Assembly: GCA_964291505.2 (NCBI GenBank)
Contig: OZ220199.1
Location: 248,001-312,000 of the forward strand
Length of the DNA: 64,000 nt
DNA from: Kistimonas sp964291505
Lineage (GTDB): Bacteria > Pseudomonadota > Gammaproteobacteria > Pseudomonadales > Endozoicomonadaceae
Direction: 5' to 3'
The notes below the pieces were generated by a model that was given only the letters and a program-made list of their open reading frames with translations, was not told where the DNA came from and searched no databases. Both the position numbers and the translations under genes were made by a program. Below, piece after piece: positions 28,064 through 37,888 of this stretch. The stretch's first letter is position 1. Each line of letters opens with the position of its first letter.

Positions 28064-30397
28064 ATGAGCAGGAAAAATAGAGTTTCTACCCAACTGACAG
28101 CACCATCCCTCACACCGGCGACGGTAACCTCAACAACATCGCGTGACCACCAATCCCTGCCGATACTATCAACCGGCCAGACTGTACAAACATCAACGGC
28201 CAGTGAAACTGACACATTCCTTACGCAAAGCACATCTTCATATCTAACGCCCCAGAGTATGGCGGCTGACAGACCATTATCCAGTACATCGGGGACAACT
28301 TCGAAGGACCAAAAGAGCAGTCATTTCTCTCCAGCAAGCAGTGCACTTGACATACTTGCAGATGTAGCATCTTCGCGAGAACCAATTAAGCAGCCTGCTT
28401 CAGCATCCTCAACTCAACCTATTGACTTTCATGCACCACACTCTCTTTTAAACGCAACAAGAGTGCCATCGAGTGGTGGTGAGCATTGTGCAGGTGACGC
28501 TGCAAAAGTACACACTAATTACGCACCGTTGAGCCGCTCTGGGTTACTTGCCCAATCTCACCCCACTTTATCTTTGCTACCAGGTGATACCATACCCTCG
28601 CCTGCAAAGCAGGACCCGCAAGCACAGCAATCACCAACGGTGGCTCTGACTTTGACAACAGGAACAGCAAGCAGTGTCACCAGAAGTAGTCAGAAGACAA
28701 CGGAGCAGAGTCTCCTGACTACACGTTCAGCATCAAGACAGAGTACATGCACACCGGAGAATAGGTTTGCAATATTATCTGAGGGTGAGATTGAGACTGG
28801 CCATCTGACCAGACCGCTTTCCGACGGGAATGCCGATAATGCAGTGAGAGAAACGAATGTGATGTCATCAGAATTAGATACGCCACCTCAAGCTTCGTCC
28901 GGTTTGGAATTATTACTCCGTATCAATCAAACCGTTTTGCATCCTTCAATTCCCACAGCCCAAGACTCACCGTCAGCGCTTTTATCGTCCAGATTGGATG
29001 CCATACCAGTAACTGAATCGCCTGGCTCACAAACAGAGCAATTATCAGCAACGGATCAAACTGGAGGCAGTGGTAAACCTCATTTCATCCGATATATGAA
29101 CACCCATCAAAATCAGGGAAATTTTAAATGTAATATCTGCTGCAAAGTTTATAATTCTAGACCTAATCTTGACCGACATATGAACACCCATCAAAATCAG
29201 AGAAATTTTAAATGTAATATCTGCTGCAAAGTTTATAATTCTAGACCTAATCTTGACCGACATATGAAAACCCATCAAAACCAAAGAGATTTTAAATGTG
29301 ACATCTGTAACAAAACTTTTACACTTAAACATCATCTAATCACTCACAGAAAAATCCACAGTGAGGAAAGACCATTCGAGTGTCAAATCTGTAACAAAAC
29401 TTTTAAACTTGCTAGCATTTTAAAAAATCATATAACAGAAGTCCACAGCGAGGAAAAACCCTTTAAATGTAATACCTGCGGCAAAGCCTTTAGTTTGAAA
29501 AAATCCCTAAACAGACATATGAAAACCCATCAAAACCAAAGAGGTTTTAAATGTGACATCTGTAACAAAACTTTTAAACTTGGTAGAATTTTAAAAGATC
29601 ATATAACAGAAGTCCACAGCGAGGAAAAACCCTTTAAATGTAATACCTGCGGCAAAGCCTTTAGTTTGAAAAAATCCCTAAACAGACATATGAAAACCCA
29701 TCATACTAAAACCAGCGGAAGGGAGAAACCCTTCGAGTGCGATATCTGCGGCAAAGGCTTTAGACTAAAAGATTATTTAAACAAGCATCAGGTATTCCAC
29801 AGTGATAAGAAACCCTTCGAGTGCGATATCTGCGGCAAAGGCTTTAGACTAAAAGATTATTTAAACAAGCATCAGGTATTCCACAGTGATAAGAAACCCT
29901 TCGAGTGCGATATCTGCGGCAAAGGCTTTAAATTGAAAAGATATTTAAAAAAGCATAAGAAAACCCACAGTGAGGAGAAAGCCTTCAAGTGTAATATCTG
30001 TGGCAAAGGCTTTAAATGGAATAGCAATTTAAACAGGCATAAGAAAACCACCCACAGTGATCAGAAAGACTTATATTCATTGAGCGAAACATTGTCTCTT
30101 ATTCCACCGTCCGATATACCAACAATACCTATTTCATTTCATCAGCACACTGCGCCAGTGTCGGCCAGCCAATCTTTAGTGCAGGGTATCCAACCACAAT
30201 TGACTCTATCATCCAGTCAGCCATTAGCGCCAAACCCGGCATATGCGGTATCGGATCAATCCAATAGATTGCTTCCAGAAATCCAGGAGCCGGAGAATGC
30301 TGCGCCTGAGTATATTGATGTAAATGCCTCAAACTTGGCATTCCCTCTTTCACCAAAAGAAGATACCCCTTCACCGCCAGCGCATGATGCTGCGTAA
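28064..30397 (+). CDS. C2H2 zinc-finger repeat protein C (11 fingers)
   Basis: A 777-residue paralogue. The first 340 residues are almost identical to gene D, with a polar, Ser/Thr-rich N-terminus including a region absent from A and B (KSSHFSPASSALDILADV). After a half finger (HFIRYMNTH), eleven intact fingers occupy 29123-30070. Two adjacent fingers (RLKDYLNKHQVFH) are exact copies, and another pair of fingers repeats as a block. Linkers vary (HQNQRD, SEEKP, and a longer TKTSGREKP). No basic localisation-like patch precedes the array, unlike B, E and F. The tail ends DTPSPPAHDAA. Confidence 0.86.
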   Translation: MSRKNRVSTQLTAPSLTPATVTSTTSRDHQSLPILSTGQTVQTSTASETDTFLTQSTSSYLTPQSMAADRPLSSTSGTTSKDQKSSHFSPASSALDILADVASSREPIKQPASASSTQPIDFHAPHSLLNATRVPSSGGEHCAGDAAKVHTNYAPLSRSGLLAQSHPTLSLLPGDTIPSPAKQDPQAQQSPTVALTLTTGTASSVTRSSQKTTEQSLLTTRSASRQSTCTPENRFAILSEGEIETGHLTRPLSDGNADNAVRETNVMSSELDTPPQASSGLELLLRINQTVLHPSIPTAQDSPSALLSSRLDAIPVTESPGSQTEQLSATDQTGGSGKPHFIRYMNTHQNQGNFKCNICCKVYNSRPNLDRHMNTHQNQRNFKCNICCKVYNSRPNLDRHMKTHQNQRDFKCDICNKTFTLKHHLITHRKIHSEERPFECQICNKTFKLASILKNHITEVHSEEKPFKCNTCGKAFSLKKSLNRHMKTHQNQRGFKCDICNKTFKLGRILKDHITEVHSEEKPFKCNTCGKAFSLKKSLNRHMKTHHTKTSGREKPFECDICGKGFRLKDYLNKHQVFHSDKKPFECDICGKGFRLKDYLNKHQVFHSDKKPFECDICGKGFKLKRYLKKHKKTHSEEKAFKCNICGKGFKWNSNLNRHKKTTHSDQKDLYSLSETLSLIPPSDIPTIPISFHQHTAPVSASQSLVQGIQPQLTLSSSQPLAPNPAYAVSDQSNRLLPEIQEPENAAPEYIDVNASNLAFPLSPKEDTPSPPAHDAA

Positions 30398-30596
30398 ACA
30401 GGGTCGTATTAATAGGCCGTGATGGTAGCTATTGAGATCTGAGTCAATCTTTTGGATATACAACGCCCCACCGGGGGTACCAGGTGCCTTGACTGCTTTG
30501 TTAGTGACTTGATCCCACGGAATGGCAGGATAGCGACCTTCAATCGGATCCTTCTAATTTTACGCATTCACTGCGGATGAGACGCGGAATTATATC
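30398..30596 (+). repeat. Zinc-finger gene leader, class I (copy 4)
   Basis: A 199-bp spacer almost identical to the one before gene C, differing by only a few bases, consistent with duplication of the whole C unit. Confidence 0.85.
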
Positions 30597-32426
30597 ATGA
30601 GCAGGAAAAATAGAGTTTCTACCCAACTGACAGCACCATCCCTCACACCGGCGACGGTAACCTCAACAACATCGCGTGACCATCAATCCCTGCCGATACT
30701 ATCAACCGGCCAGACTGTACAAACATCAACGGCCAGTGAAACTGACACATTCCTTACGCAAAGCACATCTTCATATCTAACGCCCCAGAGTATGGCGGCT
30801 GACAGACCATTATCCAGTACATCGGGGACAACTTCGAAGGACCAAAAGAGCAGTCATTTCTCTCCAGCAAGCAGTGCACTTGACATACTTGCAGATGTAG
30901 CATCTTCGCGAGAACCAATTAAGCAGCCTGCTTCAGCATCCTCAACTCAACCTATTGACTTTCATGCATCACACTCTCTTTTAAACGCAACAAGAGTGCC
31001 ATCGAGTGATGGTGAGCATTGTGCAGGTGACGCTGCAAAAGTACACACTAATTACGCACCGTTGAGCCATTCTGGGTTACTTGCCCAATCTCACCCCACT
31101 TTACCTTTGCTCCCAGGTGATACCATACCCTCGCCTGCAAAGCAGGACCCGCAAGCACAGCAATCACCAACGGTGGCTCTGACTTTGACAACAGGAACAG
31201 CAAGCAGTGTCACCAGAAGTAGTCAGAAGACAACGGAGCAGAGTCTCCTGACTACACGTTCAGCATCAAGACAGAGTACATGCACACCGGAGAATAGGTT
31301 TGCAATATTATCTGAGGGTGAGATTGAGACTGGCCATCTGACCAGACCGCTTTCCGACGGGAATGCCGATAATGCAGTGAGAGAAACGAATGTGATGTCA
31401 TCAGAATTAGATACGCCACCTCAAGCTTCGTCCGGTTTGGAATTATTACTCCGTATCAATCAAACCGTTTTGCATCCTTCAATTCCCACAGCCCAAGACT
31501 CACCGTCAGCGCTTTTATCGTCCAGATTGGATGCCATACCAGTAACTGAATCGCCTGGCTCACAAACAGAGCAATTATCAGCAACGGATCAAACTGGAGG
31601 CAGTGGTAAACCTCATTTAATCCGACATATGAACACCCATCAAAATCAGAGAAATTTTAAATGTAATATCTGCTGCAAAGTTTATAATTCTAGACCTAAT
31701 CTTGACCGACATATGAAAACCCATCAAAACCAAAGAGATTTTAAATGTGACATCTGTAACAAAACTTTTAAACTTACTGGAATTTTAAAAGATCATATAA
31801 CAGAAGTCCACAGCGAGGAAAAACCCTTTAAATGTAATACCTGCGGCAAAGCCTTTAGTTTGAAAAAATCCCTAAACAGACATATGAAAACCCATCATAG
31901 TAAAACCAGCGGAAGGGAGAAACCCTTCGAGTGCGATATCTGCGGCAAAGGCTTTAAATTGAAAAGATATTTAAAAGCGCATAAGAAAACCCACAGTGAG
32001 GAGAGAGCCTTCAAGTGTAATATCTGTGGCAAAGGCTTTAAATGGAATAGCAATTTAAACAGGCATAAGAAAACCACCCACAGTGATCAGAAAGACTTAT
32101 ATTCATTGAGCGAAACATTGTCTCTTATTCCACCGTCCGATATACCAACAATACCTATTTCATTTCATCAGCACACTGCGCCAGTGTCGGCCAGCCAATC
32201 TTTAGTGCAGGGTATCCAACCACAATTGACTCTATCATCCAGTCAGCCATTAGCGCCAAACCCGGCATATGCAGTATCGGATCAATCCAATAGATTATTG
32301 CTTCCAGAAATCCAGGAGCCGGAGAATGCTGCGCCTGAGTATATTGATGTAAATGCCTCAAACCTGGCATTCCCTCTTTCACCAAAAGAAGATACCCCTT
32401 CACCGCCAGCGCATGATGCTGCGTAA
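30597..32426 (+). CDS. C2H2 zinc-finger repeat protein D (5 fingers)
   Basis: A 609-residue near-duplicate of gene C. The N-terminal 340 residues differ from C at only a handful of positions. The array (31656-32096) has five intact fingers after a half finger, against eleven in C, and all five closely match fingers in C. The tail is the same apart from one extra Leu. This is a recent tandem duplicate in which the finger array has contracted or, in C, expanded. Confidence 0.86.
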   Translation: MSRKNRVSTQLTAPSLTPATVTSTTSRDHQSLPILSTGQTVQTSTASETDTFLTQSTSSYLTPQSMAADRPLSSTSGTTSKDQKSSHFSPASSALDILADVASSREPIKQPASASSTQPIDFHASHSLLNATRVPSSDGEHCAGDAAKVHTNYAPLSHSGLLAQSHPTLPLLPGDTIPSPAKQDPQAQQSPTVALTLTTGTASSVTRSSQKTTEQSLLTTRSASRQSTCTPENRFAILSEGEIETGHLTRPLSDGNADNAVRETNVMSSELDTPPQASSGLELLLRINQTVLHPSIPTAQDSPSALLSSRLDAIPVTESPGSQTEQLSATDQTGGSGKPHLIRHMNTHQNQRNFKCNICCKVYNSRPNLDRHMKTHQNQRDFKCDICNKTFKLTGILKDHITEVHSEEKPFKCNTCGKAFSLKKSLNRHMKTHHSKTSGREKPFECDICGKGFKLKRYLKAHKKTHSEERAFKCNICGKGFKWNSNLNRHKKTTHSDQKDLYSLSETLSLIPPSDIPTIPISFHQHTAPVSASQSLVQGIQPQLTLSSSQPLAPNPAYAVSDQSNRLLLPEIQEPENAAPEYIDVNASNLAFPLSPKEDTPSPPAHDAA

Positions 32427-32628
32427 TCAGGGTCGTATTAATAGGCCGTGATAGCTATCAAGATCTATCGCGCGGCCGGGGGGGATTGATACTAATGACA
32501 GGATTATTTGGCATTGACCCTGCCCGAAATGTTACTGCCGTTATGTCATCATAAAGCGAAAATAGTGCCCTTGAATCAAACCCTTCTTATTTGACTCATT
32601 CACTGGTGATGAGACGTGGAATTATGAC
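32427..32628 (+). repeat. Zinc-finger gene leader, class II (copy 1)
   Basis: A 202-bp spacer unlike class I. It contains GCGCGGCCGGGGG near its start, GGATTATTTGGCATTGACCC in the middle, and TTATTTGACTCATTCACTGG before the gene. It is nearly identical to the spacer before gene F. Confidence 0.85.
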
Positions 32629-35600
32629 ATGAGCAGGAAATATACAGTTTCTATCCCACAGACAGCACCATCAGTCACACCGACGACGGTAACCTCAACC
32701 ACATCGGGTGACCATCAATCTCTGCCGATACTATCAACCGGCCACACCGTACAAACATCAACTGTCAGTGAAACTGCCACATCTCTTACGCAAAGCACAT
32801 CCTCATATCTAACGCCGTCGCAGAGTATGGCGGCTGCCAGGCCATTATCCGGTACATCAGTGGCAACGGCGTCGCAAGCACGTCAATCGCCAACTGTCGA
32901 TCTGACTTCGGCAACAGGAACCACACGTATTGTCACCTGTAGTAGTCAGACATCACCTGCCCCTAGCATCCAGACCACGCGTTCAGCATCAGGGCAGAGT
33001 GCATCATCACCGGAGGATGTGTTTGCAATATTATCGTTTGAGGCTGAAACTGACGCTTTGATCTGGTCGCTTTCCGGCGAGAATAGTAATGATGCTTGCA
33101 GACAGACTATTGCGAGCAGTTCAGGGTTATATACGCCGCCACCTCAAGCTTCGCCCGCTTTGGCATTGTTGCCCCATAGCAGCCAGACCGTTTTGCCTCT
33201 TTCAAGCCCCGAAGACCAAGACTCACCCTTAGCTGCTTTATCGAACCTATTAGATAATGTCATCAAGGTATCTGAAACCAGTAGCTCGTCAGCAGAACAA
33301 TCATCAACGGTCACTCAGACCGTTGACATCAATACTGACATTGACAGCGTAACCCGCAATACCCAGGGTGCGCTCCAACAGGCGCTCCCAGTTAACAGCT
33401 CCGCATTGAGGCAAAGCGTTTCTCCACCAGAAAATGAATTTCCAGCATTATCGCTTGAGGTTGAAATTGAGACTGAGCATTCGACCAAACCGCTTTCCGA
33501 CGGAAATGACAATGATGAACGTAGAGAAACCACTGCGATGTCATCAGGATTATATACACCTCCGTCTCAAGCTTCACCGACTTTGGATTTATTACTCCGG
33601 AGTAGTCGGGCAGTTTTGCCTCTTGCGAGTCCCACACGCCAAGACTCACCGTTAGCGGCTTTGTCGTCCCTATTAGATAATGCCATCGCGGTATCTGAAG
33701 CCAGTAACTCGTCAGCAGAACAATCGTCAACTGCAGTCCAAGCTATTGATATTGGATCAGGTATCATTCCTATAACTCAATCCAGTAGTTCGCAAGCAGA
33801 GCAATCCTCAACCACTAATCAAACGGTGGACATTGAAACGGACATTGACAGTGTAATCCACTGCACTCAAGAGACTCCCGTTCGAAGGCATGCAGAACGT
33901 GACAAAATGTGGGTACAAGTCAATGAAGAATCTTCGCCAGCACTGAGCTTGATGGGTTCTTCTTCTGAAGCTTCGTCAGAATCATTGCCTACCGGTGGTG
34001 TTATTGGCATAAGTTTGGAGGATTCGTTGGCTAGTGATTTGTTTGGGGCTATCAACGAGCCCGGACACGTTGATATGCCTGCCGAGTCTTTCGCTATGGA
34101 AGGTCAGGATGATGTCCCGCATACCGAGCGACACGCTTCACCCTCCTTATCACCTTCTGCCACCAGTGACGATCATAATCAGGCGTCCCCCCCGGAGACC
34201 GTCACACAGCCCTCGCCCCCATGTGAAGATCCTGCCGATAAAACCAGTGCAAGATCTGCTGACGCGTCACCGCCTTCACCCAGGCAGCACAGGGATAGTG
34301 AATCACTGATTCAGTGGCCAACGTATGTGAAAGGTACAACACCACCCACCCCCTCAACCACTGTGCCGACAACCCATGAAACCAGTGCAAAATCTGCCGA
34401 CGTATCACCGCCTTCACTCAGGCAGCACAGGGATAGTGAATCACCGATTCAGTGGCCAACGTATGTGAAAGGTACAACACCACCCACCCCCTCAACCACT
34501 GTGCCGACAACCCATGAAACCAGTGCAAGATCTGCCGACGTATCACCGCCTTCACTCAGGCAAGTGAGGGATAGTGAATCACCGATTCAGTTTCCAGGTT
34601 ATGCCAAAGGTCTAACGCCGACAGAATCCTCAACCACTGTGCCAACAACCCATGAAACCCGAGATGCGTCAATTAGCTTAACCGAGGAGCAGTCTGCGTC
34701 CCAGCCACTATCAGACACCATTGATATTTCAGAGTCAGAAACAGGGCGACAGGATATTGTAGCCTTGGCCATGAAGACGGCGGAAATAATACCTTCTCCT
34801 GATAGAACATCACATGATCAATCAATGACTCCGGCTCATGCAAAAACGCAGACAGTTCCTACAACAAAAAAACAATCATCAAAGCGTGACACTATCAAAA
34901 AGAAACAACGTTTTGGTTTTGCATGCCATATATGCCCGGTGATTTGTACAGGATTTGATAAGCTTGAATACCACTATAAAATTAAACATCCAATTTATAA
35001 AAACTTCCTGTGTCAACTCTGTGGCAAAGGCTTTAAATGGAAATATTATTTAAAATTGCATTTGAAAACCCACCGTGAGGAGAGAGCCTTCAAGTGTAAG
35101 ATCTGTGGCAAAGGCTGTAAATGGCCATCAACTTTAAGATATCATTTGACAACCCACAGAGAGGAGAGAGCCTTCAAGTGTCATATCTGTGGCAAAGGTT
35201 TTAAACAGCCATCAACTTTAAGATCTCATTTGAAAAAACACAGTGAGGAGAGAACCTTCAAGTGTCATATCTGTGGCAAAGGCTTTAAATGGCGATCAAA
35301 TTTAAGATCTCATTTGAAAAACCACAGTGAGGAGAGAGCCTTCAAGTGTCATATCTGTGGCAAAGGCTTTAAATGGCGATCAAATTTAAGATCTCATTTG
35401 AAAAACCACAGTGAGGAGAGAGCCTTCAAGTGTCATATCTGTGGCAAAGGCTTTAAATGGCGATCAAATTTAAGATCTCATTTGAAAAAACACAGTGAGG
35501 AGAGAGCCTTCAAGTGTCATATCTGTGGCAAAGGTTTTAAACAGCCATCAACTTTAAGATCTCATTTGAAAAAACACAGTGAGGAGAGAGCCTTCAAGTG

Positions 35601-37686
35601 TCATATCTGTGGCAAAGGCTTTAAATGGCGATCAAGTTTAAGATATCATTTGACAACCCACCGTGAGGAGAGAGCCTTCAAGTGTCATATCTGTGACAAA
35701 GGCTTTAAACATCCATCAATTTTAAAATCTCATTTGAAAACCCACAGTGAGGAGAGTGCCTTAAAGTGTAATATCTGTGGCAAAGGCTTTAAATGGCGAT
35801 CAAATTTAAGAGGTCATTTGAAAACCCACAGTGAGGAGAGACCCTTCAAGTGTCATATCTGTGACAAAGGCTTTAAACATCCATCAATTTTAAAATCTCA
35901 TTTAAAAACCCACAGTGAGGAGAGAGCCTTAAAGTGTAATATCTGTGGCAAAGGTTTTAAACAGCCATCAACTTTAAGATCTCATTTGAAAAAACACAGT
36001 GAGGAGAGAGCCTTCAAGTGTCATATCTGTGGCAAAGGCTTTAAATGGCGATCAAATTTAAGATATCATTTGACAACCCACCGTGAGGAGAGAGCCTTCA
36101 AGTGTAATATCTGTGGCAAAGGTTTTAAACAGCCATCAACTTTAAGATCTCATTTGAAAAAACACAGTGAGGAGAGAGCCTTCAAGTGTCATATCTGTGG
36201 CAAAGGTTTTACACAGCCATCAACTTTAAGATCTCATTTGAAAAACCACAGTGAGGAGAGAGCCTTCAAGTGTCATATCTGTGGCAAAGGTTTTACACAG
36301 CCATCAACTTTAAGATCTCATTTGAAAAACCACAGTGAGGAGAGAGCCTTCAAGTGTAATTTCTGTGACGCAGACTTTAAACGGCCATCAGATTTAAAAT
36401 CTCATTTAAAAAAACACAGTGAGGAGACAGCCTTCAAGTGTAAGATCTGTGGCGAAGGCTTTAAATGGAAATATTCTTTAAAAGAGCATTTGAAAACCCA
36501 CCGTGAGGAGAGAGCCTTCAAGTGTAAGATCTGTGGCAAAGGCTTTAAACATCCATCAACTTTAAGAGTGCATTTGACAACCCACAGCGAGGAGAGAGCC
36601 TTCAAGTGTAAGATCTGTGGCAAAGGCTTTAAAAGGGCATCAGATTTAAAATCTCATTTGAAAACCCACAGCGAGGAGAGAGCCTTCAAGTGTAAGATCT
36701 GTGGCAAAGGCTTTAAAAGGGCATCAGATTTAAAATCTCATTTGAAAACCCACAGTGAGGAGAGAGCCTTCAAGTGTAATTTCTGTGACGCAGACTTTAA
36801 ACGGCCATCAGATTTAAAATCTCATTTAAAAAAACACAGTGAGGAGACAGCCTTCAAGTGTAATATCTGTGGCAAAGCTTTTAAACAGCCATCAACTTTA
36901 AGATCTCATTTGAAAAACCACAGTGAGGAGAGAGCCTTCAAGTGTAATTTCTGTGACGCAGACTTTAAACGGCCATCAGATTTAAAATCTCATTTAAAAA
37001 AACACAGTGAGGAGACAGCCTTCAAGTGTAATATCTGTGGCAAAGATTTTAAACTTTCTCATAATTTTAAAAGCCATATGGAAACCCACAATGAGCAGGA
37101 ACCCGTACAGTGCGAAATCTGCGGGAATCGCTTTAATAATAAAGGTCGTTTAAAACTGCATATGAAAACCCACAGTGAGCTGAACCCCTTCCAGTGCGTT
37201 ATCTGTGATCAAAGATTCAAACGGAAAGATACTTTAAAAGACCATATGAAAACCCACAACAAGCAGAAACCCTTAAAGCGTGATATCTGTGGCAAAGACT
37301 TCAAAAATCCCGGCAGCCTTACGATTCAAGCACAACAAAGAAAGAAGCTTGCCGAGCCATATTCATTGAGTAGCCCATTGCGTTTTGGTTCGCAGACAGA
37401 TATATCGATAATATCCGCGTCAATTCACCACCACACTGCATCAGTGTCGCCCAGACAACCTATAGTGCCAGCTACACAAGCACAATCGACGGTATCATCA
37501 AATCGCCCACTGACCCCAAACCCGGCGTTTGCGATACCTGATCCATCCAATAGTTTTATTCCTGTAATAGAAGAATCTGCACATGCTGCGTCAGATGATA
37601 TTTATGTAGGTGACTCAAACTGGATTATAAACCCGTCACCACCACGGCAAGATACCCCTTCACCGCCAGCGCATGATGCTGCGTAA
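32629..37686 (+). CDS. C2H2 zinc-finger repeat protein E (28 intact fingers)
   Basis: The largest paralogue, 1685 residues. About 760 residues of Ser/Thr/Pro-rich sequence include three 46-residue repeats (SPPSLRQHRDSESPIQWP). A basic patch (KKQSSKRDTIKKKQR) like a bipartite nuclear localisation signal comes next. Then 28 consecutive intact fingers run from 34918 to 37272. A 29th is degenerate, its first Cys changed to Arg and its His residues lost. Most linkers are SEERA. Recognition-helix positions -1/2/3/6 fall in a few types, such as W/S/N/S, Q/S/T/S and R/S/D/S. Many fingers are exact copies, pointing to recent unequal crossing-over. The tail matches gene A (DDIYVGDSNWIINPSPPRQ). Confidence 0.88.
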   Translation: MSRKYTVSIPQTAPSVTPTTVTSTTSGDHQSLPILSTGHTVQTSTVSETATSLTQSTSSYLTPSQSMAAARPLSGTSVATASQARQSPTVDLTSATGTTRIVTCSSQTSPAPSIQTTRSASGQSASSPEDVFAILSFEAETDALIWSLSGENSNDACRQTIASSSGLYTPPPQASPALALLPHSSQTVLPLSSPEDQDSPLAALSNLLDNVIKVSETSSSSAEQSSTVTQTVDINTDIDSVTRNTQGALQQALPVNSSALRQSVSPPENEFPALSLEVEIETEHSTKPLSDGNDNDERRETTAMSSGLYTPPSQASPTLDLLLRSSRAVLPLASPTRQDSPLAALSSLLDNAIAVSEASNSSAEQSSTAVQAIDIGSGIIPITQSSSSQAEQSSTTNQTVDIETDIDSVIHCTQETPVRRHAERDKMWVQVNEESSPALSLMGSSSEASSESLPTGGVIGISLEDSLASDLFGAINEPGHVDMPAESFAMEGQDDVPHTERHASPSLSPSATSDDHNQASPPETVTQPSPPCEDPADKTSARSADASPPSPRQHRDSESLIQWPTYVKGTTPPTPSTTVPTTHETSAKSADVSPPSLRQHRDSESPIQWPTYVKGTTPPTPSTTVPTTHETSARSADVSPPSLRQVRDSESPIQFPGYAKGLTPTESSTTVPTTHETRDASISLTEEQSASQPLSDTIDISESETGRQDIVALAMKTAEIIPSPDRTSHDQSMTPAHAKTQTVPTTKKQSSKRDTIKKKQRFGFACHICPVICTGFDKLEYHYKIKHPIYKNFLCQLCGKGFKWKYYLKLHLKTHREERAFKCKICGKGCKWPSTLRYHLTTHREERAFKCHICGKGFKQPSTLRSHLKKHSEERTFKCHICGKGFKWRSNLRSHLKNHSEERAFKCHICGKGFKWRSNLRSHLKNHSEERAFKCHICGKGFKWRSNLRSHLKKHSEERAFKCHICGKGFKQPSTLRSHLKKHSEERAFKCHICGKGFKWRSSLRYHLTTHREERAFKCHICDKGFKHPSILKSHLKTHSEESALKCNICGKGFKWRSNLRGHLKTHSEERPFKCHICDKGFKHPSILKSHLKTHSEERALKCNICGKGFKQPSTLRSHLKKHSEERAFKCHICGKGFKWRSNLRYHLTTHREERAFKCNICGKGFKQPSTLRSHLKKHSEERAFKCHICGKGFTQPSTLRSHLKNHSEERAFKCHICGKGFTQPSTLRSHLKNHSEERAFKCNFCDADFKRPSDLKSHLKKHSEETAFKCKICGEGFKWKYSLKEHLKTHREERAFKCKICGKGFKHPSTLRVHLTTHSEERAFKCKICGKGFKRASDLKSHLKTHSEERAFKCKICGKGFKRASDLKSHLKTHSEERAFKCNFCDADFKRPSDLKSHLKKHSEETAFKCNICGKAFKQPSTLRSHLKNHSEERAFKCNFCDADFKRPSDLKSHLKKHSEETAFKCNICGKDFKLSHNFKSHMETHNEQEPVQCEICGNRFNNKGRLKLHMKTHSELNPFQCVICDQRFKRKDTLKDHMKTHNKQKPLKRDICGKDFKNPGSLTIQAQQRKKLAEPYSLSSPLRFGSQTDISIISASIHHHTASVSPRQPIVPATQAQSTVSSNRPLTPNPAFAIPDPSNSFIPVIEESAHAASDDIYVGDSNWIINPSPPRQDTPSPPAHDAA
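34918..37272 (+). repeat. 84-bp tandem repeat array encoding 28 zinc fingers
   Basis: Twenty-eight units of 84 bp (the first 87 bp) encode one finger each. The near-invariant segment GAGGAGAGAGCCTTCAAGTG lies at each linker. Units fall into a few sequence types that recur in varying order, such as the three consecutive WRSNLRS units and the alternating RPSDLKS units. Confidence 0.95.
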
Positions 37687-37888
37687 ACAGGGTCGTATTA
37701 ATAGGCCGTGATAGCTATCAAGATCTATCGCGCGGCCGGGGGTGATTGATACTAATGACAGGATTATTTGGCATTGACCCTGCCCGAAATGTTACTGCCG
37801 TTATGTCATCATAAAGCGAAAATAGTGCCCTTGAATCAAACCCTTCTTATTTGACTCATTCACTGGTGATGAGACGTGGAATTATGAC
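37687..37888 (+). repeat. Zinc-finger gene leader, class II (copy 2)
   Basis: A 202-bp spacer nearly identical to that before gene E, differing mainly by a G/T change in the G-rich run near its start. Confidence 0.85.

Noticed and set aside
34918..37272. Regular 84-bp repeats could suggest a CRISPR or satellite array.
   Set aside because: The whole array is one open frame in which each unit encodes a C2H2 finger. There are no unique spacers between invariant repeats.
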